From Pedobacter frigiditerrae (lineage in GTDB: Bacteria > Bacteroidota > Bacteroidia > Sphingobacteriales > Sphingobacteriaceae): a stretch of 64,000 nucleotides of DNA. The notes beneath the pieces were generated by a model, which saw nothing but the letters and a program-made list of their open reading frames with translations, did no database searches and was not told the DNA's origin. Below are positions 8,089-17,513 of the stretch, one piece after another (position 1 is the stretch's first letter; every line of letters starts with the position of its first letter). Position numbers and translations under genes: made by a program. The stretch lies in the NCBI RefSeq assembly GCF_004331645.1, contig NZ_SJSK01000001.1, forward strand, positions 1,302,001 to 1,366,000. The letters run 5' to 3'.

Positions 8089-8925
8089 TTATAGGTTAAC
8101 CGTAGCCGTAACAGGGAAATGGTCTGAAGGATATTTTCCGAAATAGGTGTCGGTTAAGATGCCCCATCTGGTAGCTTTAAATTGTTTTGACATAAAAATA
8201 TGATCAATCACAGTCATTCCGCGAGGTATCCTAAAGCCATTGCTAGATGAGTTGTTTTGATAAGGGTATTTTACATCAGTATAAGTATCTTTAACGATAC
8301 CAGAATTTGCAACGGATAAATACCATTCACTTTCCCTACTTGCATTAAGATCGCCTGTTAATAATACGGGTTCATTTCCTGCTATTTCCTTTATTTTTAG
8401 CACCATTAATTTGCCGCTTTCTTTACGGGCAATGATCCCTTGATGATCAAAATGTACATTAAAGGTGTAGAATTTTTTCTTGGTTTTGATGTCTTCTAAA
8501 TAAACCCATGTACAAATGCGGTTACAGCAAGTAGCATCCCATCCTTTACCTGGTACATTAGGGGTTTCTGATAGCCAGAAGTCGCCGCTTTTTACTAATT
8601 TAAATCTATCTTTTTTGTAATATATGGCAGAATGCTCTCCAGCTTCTTTACCATCATCACGCCCACGACCATACCTGGCATATTCTGGTAAAGCCTTGCT
8701 CATGTCATCCAATTGGTTTTTTAATCCTTCTTGAACGCCGAAAACATCAAAATTATGAAAGCGAATAAGATTAGAGACTATTGGCGCACGATCAACCCAA
8801 AGATTTCCAGAATCTTTTGGATTATCATATCTAATATTAAATGTGGCAATGTTAAATGATTGTGCGTTTAAGTTAATTGTTGTTGTTAGGAACATCGAAA
8901 CAATCAGTAAGAATTTTGTTTTCAT
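8089..8925 (-). CDS. Secreted endonuclease/exonuclease/phosphatase family protein
   Basis: A 278-residue exported metal-dependent phosphodiesterase of the DNase I-like fold. Residues 1-22 form a signal peptide ending NAQ. Family motifs appear in order: ATFNIRYDN (metal-site Asn30), VFGVQEG (metal-binding Glu66), FDHQG, TGDLNA (Asp/Asn pair), IDHIFMS and the C-terminal SDHFPV with the catalytic His. The substrate cannot be told from sequence: nucleic acid, phospholipid headgroups and sugar phosphates are all used by this superfamily. It is the last gene of a susC-susD-EEP group, 25 bases after susD, so it may act on the polymer or ester that the SusCD pair imports. That link is inferred from position. 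Confidence 0.9.
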   Translation of the reverse strand: MKTKFLLIVSMFLTTTINLNAQSFNIATFNIRYDNPKDSGNLWVDRAPIVSNLIRFHNFDVFGVQEGLKNQLDDMSKALPEYARYGRGRDDGKEAGEHSAIYYKKDRFKLVKSGDFWLSETPNVPGKGWDATCCNRICTWVYLEDIKTKKKFYTFNVHFDHQGIIARKESGKLMVLKIKEIAGNEPVLLTGDLNASRESEWYLSVANSGIVKDTYTDVKYPYQNNSSSNGFRIPRGMTVIDHIFMSKQFKATRWGILTDTYFGKYPSDHFPVTATVNL

Positions 8926-8950
8926 CTTAATATTTAGTTTTTAATAATAA

Positions 8951-10726
8951 TTAAAACCAACCTGGGTTTTGGCCAAGAGCTGGGTTTCTAAGTGCATCTG
9001 CCTGAGGAATTGGATAATAGTATTGTTTATCGCTCCACTTTCTCGAGATTTCGTTTAACCAAATTAATTGTCCAGAAGTTCCATTTTTTAATTTTTGGGA
9101 ATTGACTTTACCTCCAATAGTGTTAGAAACATCAACATAGGTAACACCTGCTACTGCTGGAGTTGGTTTTGTACCTTGATAGAAGGCAACATCTAATATG
9201 CCATCCTCGTTTAGGTCCATTGGTGTGTTTAAAGTTGGCACATTAAAACCATTCCATTCTTTCTCCATTAGTTCACCTCTTTTCCATCTTAAAATATCGC
9301 TAAATCGAAGTCCTTCTAAACTTAATTCAATTCCTCTTTCTCTTCTAATTTCTAATATGCTTGCATCAGTAATATTAGGGAAATAATTGGCCACTAAATA
9401 AGGATCGATAACGGTAGGTTTTGCAGTTAAACCGCCTGTAATACCAGCTCTAGATCGTAATCTACCTACTGTTAAAACCCAGTCTTGATCAGTTAAAGTA
9501 CCTAGTTCTGCTTTAGCTTCAGCATAATTCAATAATATTTCAGCAAATCTCATCATCGATATAGAATTAATGTTTAATGCTCCAGCATCATAATACATAT
9601 CGTCTAATGTCCATTTTATAGGTTGATAGCCAGTAAATGTATAAGAAAAAACAGGTGGAGCTGCAACTTGTACGCCTCCACTTATTCTTTTGTAATCTGC
9701 AGAGCGAATGGTTTGTTTAAGCCTTAAATCTCTATTTTTTACCTCATCCTTAAATAACATTGTTGTATAATTAGGATTGTCTGTATAAGGTGTGCCATCA
9801 ATATTGAGATAGGTATTGATAAAGGTTCTTGTAAAACTGGCTTTTGCTCCATAAGTTCCACTTGTCCACCACCAGTTGGCCTCGTTTAGTACGTTTAAAG
9901 TTAAATCGCATATTGAAGATAACATTACTTCGGTACTAACGGGTGCTGAGCTAATAAAAACCTGACGATAAGAACTACTCGTACCACCAGCGGTGTTAAT
10001 AGTATAAGTATTTTTATCCATTATTGTCCTAGCTGCACTTACGGCATTGTTTAGCCACTCTGTTGATGTGCTTTGCAGGTTTAATTCAGTATGATATTTT
10101 CTAAAAGTTCCCTCGAAAAGACAAATTCTAGATTTTAGACCTAATGCTACATCTTTAGTTATTGTGCTTCTTGACGGGTCATTAGCACTTTTAATATTTT
10201 CCGCAGCATAATTAATGTCTGCAAGTACAGAATCCATTACCAGTGTTCTTTTATCTCTACCGTTGTAAAGCGTAGGATCCGTAACTTCAAGGGGTTTGTT
10301 TATCCAAGGCACATCACCAAATCTTTTCACTTTTTCAAAGTAAAAATAGGCTCTAAAAAATCTGGCAAGACCTAAATAGTTTCTTCTTGCCTCTGTAGAT
10401 ATTTTTGGATCGGTATTATTTACAATAAAATAATTGATGTTTCTTAAGTCGCCCCAGCTCCAGCCAGAACTTAAGTTTGGTGCGTAAACACCTTCTTGTA
10501 TAAAGCTTGGCACTTCTTTAACTGCTAAATAATCAGACATTGCATCTAAACTGGTAGAGTTGCCAGGCAATATGCTATAAAAGGAATTAGCATACAATTG
10601 TAAGCCATTTTCACTACCAAAGATAGCTGCTTTAGAAGCTGTGGACTGAGGTTCTTGATCAAGTTTTTTACAAGCTGTTGCTATGCTAATGATAGCTAAC
10701 AGTAACCATAACTTATTTATTTTCAT
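8951..10726 (-). CDS. RagB/SusD family nutrient-binding lipoprotein
   Basis: A 591-residue SusD homologue. The lipobox ATAC puts the lipidated Cys at residue 19, so the protein sits on the outer surface of the outer membrane as the lid of the SusC channel. It has the early LDQEPQSTAS segment, the SusD helical TPR-like region with AEILLNYAEAKAELG, and the C-terminal RRERGIELSLEGLRFSDILRWKRGE block (read in parts), which is highly characteristic. The terminal NPGWF is also typical. It follows susC by 23 bases. Substrate class cannot be deduced; no glycoside hydrolase, lyase or sulfatase is nearby. Confidence 0.95.
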   Translation of the reverse strand: MKINKLWLLLAIISIATACKKLDQEPQSTASKAAIFGSENGLQLYANSFYSILPGNSTSLDAMSDYLAVKEVPSFIQEGVYAPNLSSGWSWGDLRNINYFIVNNTDPKISTEARRNYLGLARFFRAYFYFEKVKRFGDVPWINKPLEVTDPTLYNGRDKRTLVMDSVLADINYAAENIKSANDPSRSTITKDVALGLKSRICLFEGTFRKYHTELNLQSTSTEWLNNAVSAARTIMDKNTYTINTAGGTSSSYRQVFISSAPVSTEVMLSSICDLTLNVLNEANWWWTSGTYGAKASFTRTFINTYLNIDGTPYTDNPNYTTMLFKDEVKNRDLRLKQTIRSADYKRISGGVQVAAPPVFSYTFTGYQPIKWTLDDMYYDAGALNINSISMMRFAEILLNYAEAKAELGTLTDQDWVLTVGRLRSRAGITGGLTAKPTVIDPYLVANYFPNITDASILEIRRERGIELSLEGLRFSDILRWKRGELMEKEWNGFNVPTLNTPMDLNEDGILDVAFYQGTKPTPAVAGVTYVDVSNTIGGKVNSQKLKNGTSGQLIWLNEISRKWSDKQYYYPIPQADALRNPALGQNPGWF

Positions 10727-10749
10727 GATAATATTGTTTATGCTTAAGA

Positions 10750-13700
10750 TTAAAAGGTTAAGTTTAAACCAAGTGAATAACTTTTTAACAAAGGATAGTT
10801 ATATCCATCCCCATTTGTAGAGCCGGCGTTAAAACCTTGATCTGATGGCACTGTGTTCTCCACATCAAGTGTTTTGGTTATTTTATAAAGAGGAGAATAG
10901 GTAAATAGATTTTCTCCCGAGAAGTAAATTTTTGCGCTACTAGCTTTAATTTTTGATACCCATTTTGCAGGTAAATTATATCCCACTTGAATGTTCTTCA
11001 TTCTGATGTAAGCTACATTTTGTAAGTACTTTGTTTGTGCAACCCCTAAAGTTCTATTTGTATTAGATGAAGCCGCACGAGACATTGTTCTTGGGAAATA
11101 GGCATTTGTGTTTTCTGGCGTCCACATGTTACCTAAATGGAAAGTAGGTATGTTATTGTATGGGCGGTTATATTGGCCCCAGAAAAATTCTGTTTCTGTA
11201 CTTGGGTACCAATCTTGTTGAGCTACACCTTGAAAAAACGCAGAGAAGAAAAAGTTATTCCAGTCTGCACCAATGCTAACTCCATAAGTGTATCTAGGGG
11301 CTGCATTGCCAATAATTTTTCTATCCCCAGGATCATTAACAGTGTTTTTACCTACGTTGATAAAACCATCATTATTTATGTCTTGCAATTTGATATCTCC
11401 AGGATACCAAATGTTTGTTGGCGATGCCCTCATTTGTGGACTTTGTTTAGCATGAGAGTCTATATCAGCTTGATCAATAAAAAACCCTTCTGTGGTGTAT
11501 CCCCAAATTTCTCCAATAGTTTGCCCAACGTAATAGTCAGATAGTAACTTGTCAGGATTGTTGTACTTGGTTATTTTAGATGTGTTATCGGCAACTGTTA
11601 ACCTCACACTGTAATTAAGCGGTTTTTGGGTATTAATCTTGTCTCTCCAAGTTAAGCTAACTTCCCAACCTTTTGTGCGTAAATCTGCATAGTTACCTTT
11701 TGGTACAGTTGCCCCAAATACGGCAGGTGCAGTTAAACCTACTGTAAACATATCTGTTGTATTACGAATGTAAGCATCTCCCGTAAATGTTAAACGGTTA
11801 GCAAACATAGAAATATCTAAGCCAATGTTGCTTGTGGTAGATGTTTCCCAAGTTAAACCATCAGGTAAAACACCAGGTTGACTAGTACGTTGAGGTTTTA
11901 CGCCACCCAAAATCACACCAGATTGAGAGATAGAAAAGTTTTCTTGGAATAAATACGAGCCAATATTACCATTTCCAAGTGAGCCGTATGAACCTCTTAT
12001 TTTTAAATCAGAAATGAATTTTGGTGAAACTTTCCAAAATGGTTCTCCAGCAATTCTCCATCCGGCAGAAACTGAAGGGAAAAAGCCAAACCTCTGATCT
12101 GATGGAAATTTAGATGAACCATCATACCTTGCATTTACTTCTAATAAATACCTGTCCTTAAATACATAGTTTAATCTAGAAAATCCACCAAACACGTTCC
12201 ACTTTTCATACCCTCCACCAGTTGTAATTGCTTGGCCTAATGCTAGATTCAAATCTGTCGCATCTTCGAAAATGATACCGTTTCTTTGTGCTGCTAAACG
12301 CTTATAAGTAGATTCTTCATAGTTATAACCAGCCATTAATTTGAAATAATGTGCTTTGGAGAATGTATCTTCATAAGCTGCATAAAGATTGTTGGCAATG
12401 TATTGAGTTTCTCTTTTGTCAAATAAGAGATCGTTTGTAGTTGTACCTAAATAAGATATAATCCCTTTTGAATTACTGTATGGAAGTTGTACTCTTTTTT
12501 GTTCAACATCATTATTCGTTATTCGGAAGGTGAAATCACCATTAACACTAAGCTTGTTTTTTAAGAAACTAGAAGATAATGAGGTTGTATTTCTAAAAAC
12601 CTGTCTTTTGGTATCAGAACCACTTTTTCCATAAAAGTAATCGCCAGGGCCGTAAGCTGCTGACATTGACAAAGAGCCATCTGGATTAAACATTACAGAT
12701 GTTGGGTGTGCCTCATCGGCAATATTTCTCCAAACACCGCCACCTTCACCAACACTTAAAGGGTTATGGTAGTTCATTACAGAGAAATCTGCGTTGTTAT
12801 CTAACTTTAACCAAGGAAGCAATTGAATAGCGCCCCTAGCCCTAAAGTTTTTCATACTGTAGTCATCAGAATTGTACCTAAACAAACCAGCTTGCTTTTG
12901 ATATCTGCCAGAAACCAAGTAAGAAATTTTTTCTCCGCTACCCGTTAAAGAAAGATTATGTTCGTTTGCACCTGTATTTTTCTTGTACAACTGTTCATAA
13001 AAATCAGTACTTCCATAATAAGTATATTCTCCTGTGGCTGGGTCTACTTCCACTTGATTATATGGCTGGCCCGATTCTGCTCTTCTTTTAAATTCGTTTA
13101 AGTAGGCCTGAGAGAATTTTTGAGACTTGTTTGCATTTTGAGGAAAAGCTCCATCGCCGTTTACAAATGCTTCTGCAAACATTTTTGCCCAAGTATAACC
13201 ATCTGTAACAAAATCTGGCACTTGCAATGGGCTTTTGGTGGCGTAATTTGTAGAATAGTTAATAGTTGTTTTGCCTCCCGCTGGTTTTTTTGTAGTTATT
13301 AATATTACACCAAAAACCGCTCTTGCGCCGTAAATTGAAGCAGCAGCAGCATCCTTTAGCATAGTTACTGTTTCTACATCATTTGGATTTAGTAAGCTTG
13401 GGTCGCCTTCAACACCATCAATTAAAACCAGAGCATTACCGCCTTGACCAATTGAAGTTGTACCCCTAATGTTATAACTTGGAGATTGTGTTGGTCGACC
13501 ATCCATCATCTTTAAGTTAAGATTTGGTAATGCGCCTTGTAAACCTTGAGTTAAGTTGGTAATGGGTCTGTTTTCTAAAGCTTTTGAAGTTACCTGATCT
13601 ACCGCCCCAGTTAAATTTTCTTTTTTCTGGGTGCCATATCCAACCACCACAACCTCACTTAATGATTTTTGATCTGGAACCATTTTAATAGTTTGATTAG

Positions 13701-14043
13701 TGGTTTCGCCAGATTTAACAATTACGTTATCGATTACTTGCAATTGATAAGAAAGAAAAGTGATGTTTAATGTATATGTTCCAGGTTGTAAACTAAAAGA
13801 GAAACTACCATCTGCATTACTTTGTAGAATTTGATTGGTTTGTACAATTTTAATGGTAGCGCCAGGAAAAGGGAGTCCATTTTCATCAATTACTTTCCCT
13901 GTTATTTTTCCGATATCTGCTATGTTGTACTTTATGTAACTTGTAGCATGAACTTGTTGGGTAATAAAAATGAATGAGATTTGGGTGCAAAGAATTAGCG
14001 TTATAAAAAAAGCTCTGCGTAGCTCTAGTAAATTTATTTTCAT
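10750..14043 (-). CDS. SusC/RagA family TonB-linked outer-membrane transporter
   Basis: A 1097-residue TonB-dependent transporter. A signal-like hydrophobic N-terminus (residues about 12-33) precedes a carboxypeptidase-like regulatory domain (GKVIDENGLPFPGATIKI, about residues 48-120). The SusC signature VVVGYGTQKKENLTGAV follows near residue 131 at the start of the plug, with DVETVTMLKDAAAASIYG further on. The rest is a 22-strand-type barrel ending in an aromatic residue (LGLNLTF). No STN domain is present, so signalling to an anti-sigma factor is not expected, and none is encoded next door. It leads the susC-susD-EEP operon. Its upstream region holds a strong hairpin. Confidence 0.96.
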   Translation of the reverse strand: MKINLLELRRAFFITLILCTQISFIFITQQVHATSYIKYNIADIGKITGKVIDENGLPFPGATIKIVQTNQILQSNADGSFSFSLQPGTYTLNITFLSYQLQVIDNVIVKSGETTNQTIKMVPDQKSLSEVVVVGYGTQKKENLTGAVDQVTSKALENRPITNLTQGLQGALPNLNLKMMDGRPTQSPSYNIRGTTSIGQGGNALVLIDGVEGDPSLLNPNDVETVTMLKDAAAASIYGARAVFGVILITTKKPAGGKTTINYSTNYATKSPLQVPDFVTDGYTWAKMFAEAFVNGDGAFPQNANKSQKFSQAYLNEFKRRAESGQPYNQVEVDPATGEYTYYGSTDFYEQLYKKNTGANEHNLSLTGSGEKISYLVSGRYQKQAGLFRYNSDDYSMKNFRARGAIQLLPWLKLDNNADFSVMNYHNPLSVGEGGGVWRNIADEAHPTSVMFNPDGSLSMSAAYGPGDYFYGKSGSDTKRQVFRNTTSLSSSFLKNKLSVNGDFTFRITNNDVEQKRVQLPYSNSKGIISYLGTTTNDLLFDKRETQYIANNLYAAYEDTFSKAHYFKLMAGYNYEESTYKRLAAQRNGIIFEDATDLNLALGQAITTGGGYEKWNVFGGFSRLNYVFKDRYLLEVNARYDGSSKFPSDQRFGFFPSVSAGWRIAGEPFWKVSPKFISDLKIRGSYGSLGNGNIGSYLFQENFSISQSGVILGGVKPQRTSQPGVLPDGLTWETSTTSNIGLDISMFANRLTFTGDAYIRNTTDMFTVGLTAPAVFGATVPKGNYADLRTKGWEVSLTWRDKINTQKPLNYSVRLTVADNTSKITKYNNPDKLLSDYYVGQTIGEIWGYTTEGFFIDQADIDSHAKQSPQMRASPTNIWYPGDIKLQDINNDGFINVGKNTVNDPGDRKIIGNAAPRYTYGVSIGADWNNFFFSAFFQGVAQQDWYPSTETEFFWGQYNRPYNNIPTFHLGNMWTPENTNAYFPRTMSRAASSNTNRTLGVAQTKYLQNVAYIRMKNIQVGYNLPAKWVSKIKASSAKIYFSGENLFTYSPLYKITKTLDVENTVPSDQGFNAGSTNGDGYNYPLLKSYSLGLNLTF

Positions 14044-14120
14044 ATTTTTGAATACTTAGTGATTAATAATTATGGTTGCTGGGTTCAGCAGTATGGGGCC
14101 TCAATCCATTTTACTGCTGG

Positions 14121-14154
14121 AGGAAACCGATTCTGCTTCAGAATCGAGTTTCCT
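14121..14154 (-). promoter_or_regulatory. Strong hairpin in the region upstream of susC
   Basis: AGGAAAC pairs with GTTTCCT and CGATTCTG with CAGAATCG around a CTT loop, with one bulged A: 15 base pairs in total. It lies 78-111 bases before the susC start and is not followed by a U-run on the - strand, so it is not an ordinary terminator. A further CAGCAGT/ACTGCTG inverted repeat (14086-14092 with 14113-14119) lies between it and susC. It could be an mRNA leader structure or an operator. Confidence 0.55.
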
Positions 14155-14390
14155 TAATTAATATCAAATCATACTTTTTTTAGTAATGTTTAGCTTCGTG
14201 AATGTTCACCCTCAATTGAACAGCGCAAAAGTATTGGCGCAATGTGAAGTAAATATTAAGTGGGTAAGAAGTATAAGGTTTAATTTTTAACTTTTGTTAA
14301 CAAACGGTTTAGTTCTCTAGTGCTTAATTTGAAGTGTAGAATTGTTTATCTTACACCAAGGGAGTTCCTTTGGAACACAATCCTTTGTTA

Positions 14391-14455
14391 TTTAAACCTG
14401 ATGGAAGTGAAAAGGTCGAAATTCCTATTCTTTATTGGGAGCCCTTGTGACCTAA
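14391..14455. repeat. Repeat remnant in the susC-maeB gap
   Basis: TTTAAACCTGATGGAAGTGA and the following GC-richer stretch resemble the elements at 7886 and 61303 (shared AAACC[CT]GAT core). A small palindrome GTTCCTTTGGAAC (14363-14375) lies just before. The 545-base gap 14044-14588 holds these remnants, the susC leader hairpin and the maeB promoter; I see no convincing gene in it. Confidence 0.35.
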
Positions 14456-14560
14456 AGCTCCAAAAAAGAAACCCTTTGGGTCAGGGCTATCCGCAAATTG
14501 ATGCTTCGATTTTGCTTTTCTAATCCTTAAAAATTCATAGATACCCTACGAAAATAATTG

Positions 14561-14568
14561 TAACTTTG
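14561..14568 (+). promoter_or_regulatory. -7 promoter box TAACTTTG of maeB
   Basis: A perfect TAnnTTTG box 20 bases before the maeB ATG. It predicts a leader of about 17 nt. No clear TTTG is seen at -33. Confidence 0.5.
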
Positions 14569-14588
14569 CCTGTTACAAATAGTATATT

Positions 14589-16907
14589 ATGAGTAAGACC
14601 AATAGAAAACAAGACGCACTAGATTACCACTCGCAAGGGCGACCAGGAAAAATCCAAGTTGTACCTACCAAACCATATTCTTCACAAAGAGATTTAACGC
14701 TGGCTTATTCGCCAGGTGTGGCAGAGCCTTGTTTAAAAATTGCAGAAAATACAGAAGATGTATATAAATATACTGCCAAAGGTAATTTGGTAGCTGTAAT
14801 TAGTAACGGTACCGCTGTTTTAGGGCTAGGTGATATTGGTCCAGAAGCAGGTAAGCCAGTAATGGAAGGTAAAGGTTTGTTGTTTAAAATCTTTGCTGAC
14901 ATTGATGTTTTCGATTTAGAACTAGATACAAAAAATGTTGATGATTTTGTAAAAATCGTTAAAGCTTTAGAGCCAACATTTGGTGGTGTAAACTTAGAAG
15001 ATATTAAAGCACCAGAATGTTTTGAAATTGAGCGTCGCTTAAAGGAGGAAATGAACATTCCGGTAATGCATGACGATCAACATGGAACTGCAATTATTTC
15101 TGCAGCTGCTTTATTAAATGCTTGCGATTTACAAAAGAAAAAAATTGATAAGGTTAAAATTGTAGTTAATGGTGCTGGTGCAGCGGCAATTTCTTGTTCT
15201 CGATTATATGTTTCTTTAGGAGCTAAAAAAGAAAACATTGTAATGTGCGATAGAAATGGTGTTATCCGTGCTGATAGAGCAGTTTTGGATGATATAAAAA
15301 AGGAGTTTGCTACCAGTAGAAACTTAAATACTTTGGCCGAAGCCATGAAAGATTCTGATGTGTTTATTGGTCTTTCTTCTGCAGATTGTGTTACGGTTGA
15401 GATGCTAAAATCAATGGCTAAAAACCCAATCGTTTTTGCAATGGCTAACCCCAATCCAGAAATTGCTTACGATTTAGCAATTAGTGCTCGTAAGGATATT
15501 ATTATGGCAACTGGCCGTTCAGATTACCCAAACCAGGTTAACAACGTGTTGGGTTTCCCATATATTTTTAGGGGAGCTTTAGATGTTAGGGCAACCAGTA
15601 TTAATGAGGCAATGAAAATTGCTGCTGTTCGTGCCATTGCAGAATTGGCTAGAAAAACAGTTCCAGAGGCTGTAAATATGGCTTACAACGAACGTAATAT
15701 TAAATTTGGTAAAGAATATATTATTCCAAAACCGATGGATTTCCGTTTAATGACAAATGTTTCAATGGCGGTTGCTAAAGCTGCAATTGAATCTGGCGTT
15801 GCACGTAAAACCATTACCGATTGGGATGCCTATGCTGAAGAACTAAAGCGCCGTTTGGGTATGGATGATGCAATTATGCGTGCCTTAACAAACAAAGCCA
15901 AATCGGCACCAAAACGTGTGGTATTTGCAGAGGCTGATAATTATAAAATTCTAAAAGCTGCACAAATTGTTAAAGATGATAACATTGCTATTCCTATCCT
16001 TTTAGGAAATAAAGAAGTTATTCAGCAGTTAATAGATGAAAATGCCTTGGATTTGGAAGGTGTACAAATAATCGAACCGGCTTTAGAACCTGAAAGAAGC
16101 AAGAAATATGCTGAGTTTTTGTATAACAAACGCCAACGTAAAGGCGTAAGTTTATACGAAGCTACCAAGTTTATGCGTGACAGGAATTACTTTGGTGCTG
16201 CTATGGTTGAGTTTGGTGAGGCTGACGCAATGATTTCTGGTCTAACCAAAAACTATGTTTCTACCATTAAACCTGCGTTACAGATTATTGGAACTGAGGA
16301 AGGTGTGAATCGTGTTGCAGGAATGTACATGATGATGACGCAAAAAGGCCCTGTGTTTTTTGGAGATACTACTGTTAACGTTGATCCAACTGCAGAAGAG
16401 TTGGTAGACTTAACCTTACTATTAGATAAATCAGTTAGGAAATTTAATATCCAGCCTCGTATTGCGATGTTATCTTACTCTAATTTCGGTTCTAATGAGG
16501 GTATTATTCCTGATAAAGTTCGTAAGGCAGTAAAAGTTTTGCATGATAAACACCCAAATGTTGTGGTTGATGGAGATATGCAAGGAAACTTCGCTATCAA
16601 TAACTCTTTATTAAAAGAAAATTTTCCATTCAGTCGTTTAGCAGATGCACCTGCAAATACATTAGTTTTTCCTAACTTGGAATCAGGTAACATAGCCTAC
16701 AAACTTTTACAAGAATTAGGTGGGGCAGAAGCTGTTGGCCCAATTTTATTAGGATTGAAAAAACCTGTTCATATTGTTCAGTTAGGAAGTTCTGTTAGAG
16801 AAATAGTAAATATGGTTACTATTGCAGTATTAGATGTGCAGGGAAAAGAAGAGGTAGCAAATGCTACTAAAAAAAGAGGTTTATTAAATAAAATAGTAAA
16901 GAAATAA
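14589..16907 (+). CDS. maeB: NADP-dependent malic enzyme with phosphotransacetylase-like domain
   Basis: A 772-residue fusion. The N-terminal malic enzyme part (about 1-425) decarboxylates malate to pyruvate with NADP; visible motifs are the [20 protein letters not shown] start, the catalytic Lys region [11 protein letters not shown], the metal-site HDDQHGTA and the dinucleotide-binding [16 protein letters not shown]. The C-terminal part (about 430-772) is a phosphate acetyl/butyryltransferase-like domain ([17 protein letters not shown], then [19 protein letters not shown]), known in MaeB proteins to respond to acetyl-CoA rather than act as a transacetylase. The length is standard. It starts a run of same-strand genes (ruvA, sprA, gcvH), 7 bases before ruvA. 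Confidence 0.96.
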   Translation: MSKTNRKQDALDYHSQGRPGKIQVVPTKPYSSQRDLTLAYSPGVAEPCLKIAENTEDVYKYTAKGNLVAVISNGTAVLGLGDIGPEAGKPVMEGKGLLFKIFADIDVFDLELDTKNVDDFVKIVKALEPTFGGVNLEDIKAPECFEIERRLKEEMNIPVMHDDQHGTAIISAAALLNACDLQKKKIDKVKIVVNGAGAAAISCSRLYVSLGAKKENIVMCDRNGVIRADRAVLDDIKKEFATSRNLNTLAEAMKDSDVFIGLSSADCVTVEMLKSMAKNPIVFAMANPNPEIAYDLAISARKDIIMATGRSDYPNQVNNVLGFPYIFRGALDVRATSINEAMKIAAVRAIAELARKTVPEAVNMAYNERNIKFGKEYIIPKPMDFRLMTNVSMAVAKAAIESGVARKTITDWDAYAEELKRRLGMDDAIMRALTNKAKSAPKRVVFAEADNYKILKAAQIVKDDNIAIPILLGNKEVIQQLIDENALDLEGVQIIEPALEPERSKKYAEFLYNKRQRKGVSLYEATKFMRDRNYFGAAMVEFGEADAMISGLTKNYVSTIKPALQIIGTEEGVNRVAGMYMMMTQKGPVFFGDTTVNVDPTAEELVDLTLLLDKSVRKFNIQPRIAMLSYSNFGSNEGIIPDKVRKAVKVLHDKHPNVVVDGDMQGNFAINNSLLKENFPFSRLADAPANTLVFPNLESGNIAYKLLQELGGAEAVGPILLGLKKPVHIVQLGSSVREIVNMVTIAVLDVQGKEEVANATKKRGLLNKIVKK

Positions 16908-16914
16908 GATATTT

Positions 16915-17499
16915 ATGTACGCGTATATTGATGGGAAATTAACATTTAAGTGCCCAACTTATGTTGTGGTTGAAGCTGGAGGTGTTGGTTATCACATCAA
17001 TATATCGCTTAATACTTATTCTGCAATTGGTAATGCAGAGCGGTGTAAAATTTATACCTGGCTACAGGTAAAAGAAGATTCGCATACCTTATATGGTTTT
17101 GCAGAGGAAGGTGAGAGGAGGTTGTTTTTACACCTGATATCAGTTTCTGGTATAGGGGCAGCAACTTGCAGGATGATGTTATCTTCAATAACGCCATCAG
17201 AAATACAAGCAGCAATTATAAATGCTGATGTGGCATTGATACAGCGAATTAAGGGAATTGGGGCAAAATCTGCTCAAAGAATTGTATTGGAGCTACAAGA
17301 TAAATTGAAGAAGGAGGGTCCAGATTCGTTAATTTCTATGCCGCTGCATAATACAATAAAGGATGAAGCGTTATCTGCATTAATTATGCTTGGTTTTGGC
17401 AAACAAGTTGCAGAAAAGGCGATAGATATTGCTGTTAAAAAAAGCGATCACGATTTAACAGTAGAACAAATGATCAAAACAGCTTTGAGGAATTTATAA
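16915..17499 (+). CDS. ruvA: Holliday junction branch migration protein RuvA
   Basis: A 194-residue protein of standard RuvA size. RuvA tetramers bind the four-way DNA junction and load the RuvB motor. Seen: the N-terminal OB-fold (MYAYIDGKLTFKCPTYVVVE, with GVGYHI), two helix-hairpin-helix motifs (LISVSGIGAATCR and IQRIKGIGAKSAQRIV), and the C-terminal RuvB-contact domain (DEALSALIMLGFGKQ). It lies 7 bases after maeB and 14 bases before sprA, so it is likely to be co-transcribed with both, although the functions are unrelated. Confidence 0.96.
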   Translation: MYAYIDGKLTFKCPTYVVVEAGGVGYHINISLNTYSAIGNAERCKIYTWLQVKEDSHTLYGFAEEGERRLFLHLISVSGIGAATCRMMLSSITPSEIQAAIINADVALIQRIKGIGAKSAQRIVLELQDKLKKEGPDSLISMPLHNTIKDEALSALIMLGFGKQVAEKAIDIAVKKSDHDLTVEQMIKTALRNL

Positions 17500-17513
17500 T
17501 TAATTAACTGCGA

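Noticed and set aside
14320..14523. Open frame of 67 codons on the + strand in the susC-maeB gap
   Set aside because: It runs through a repeat remnant, has no conserved-looking composition, signal sequence or motif, and ends shortly before the maeB promoter.
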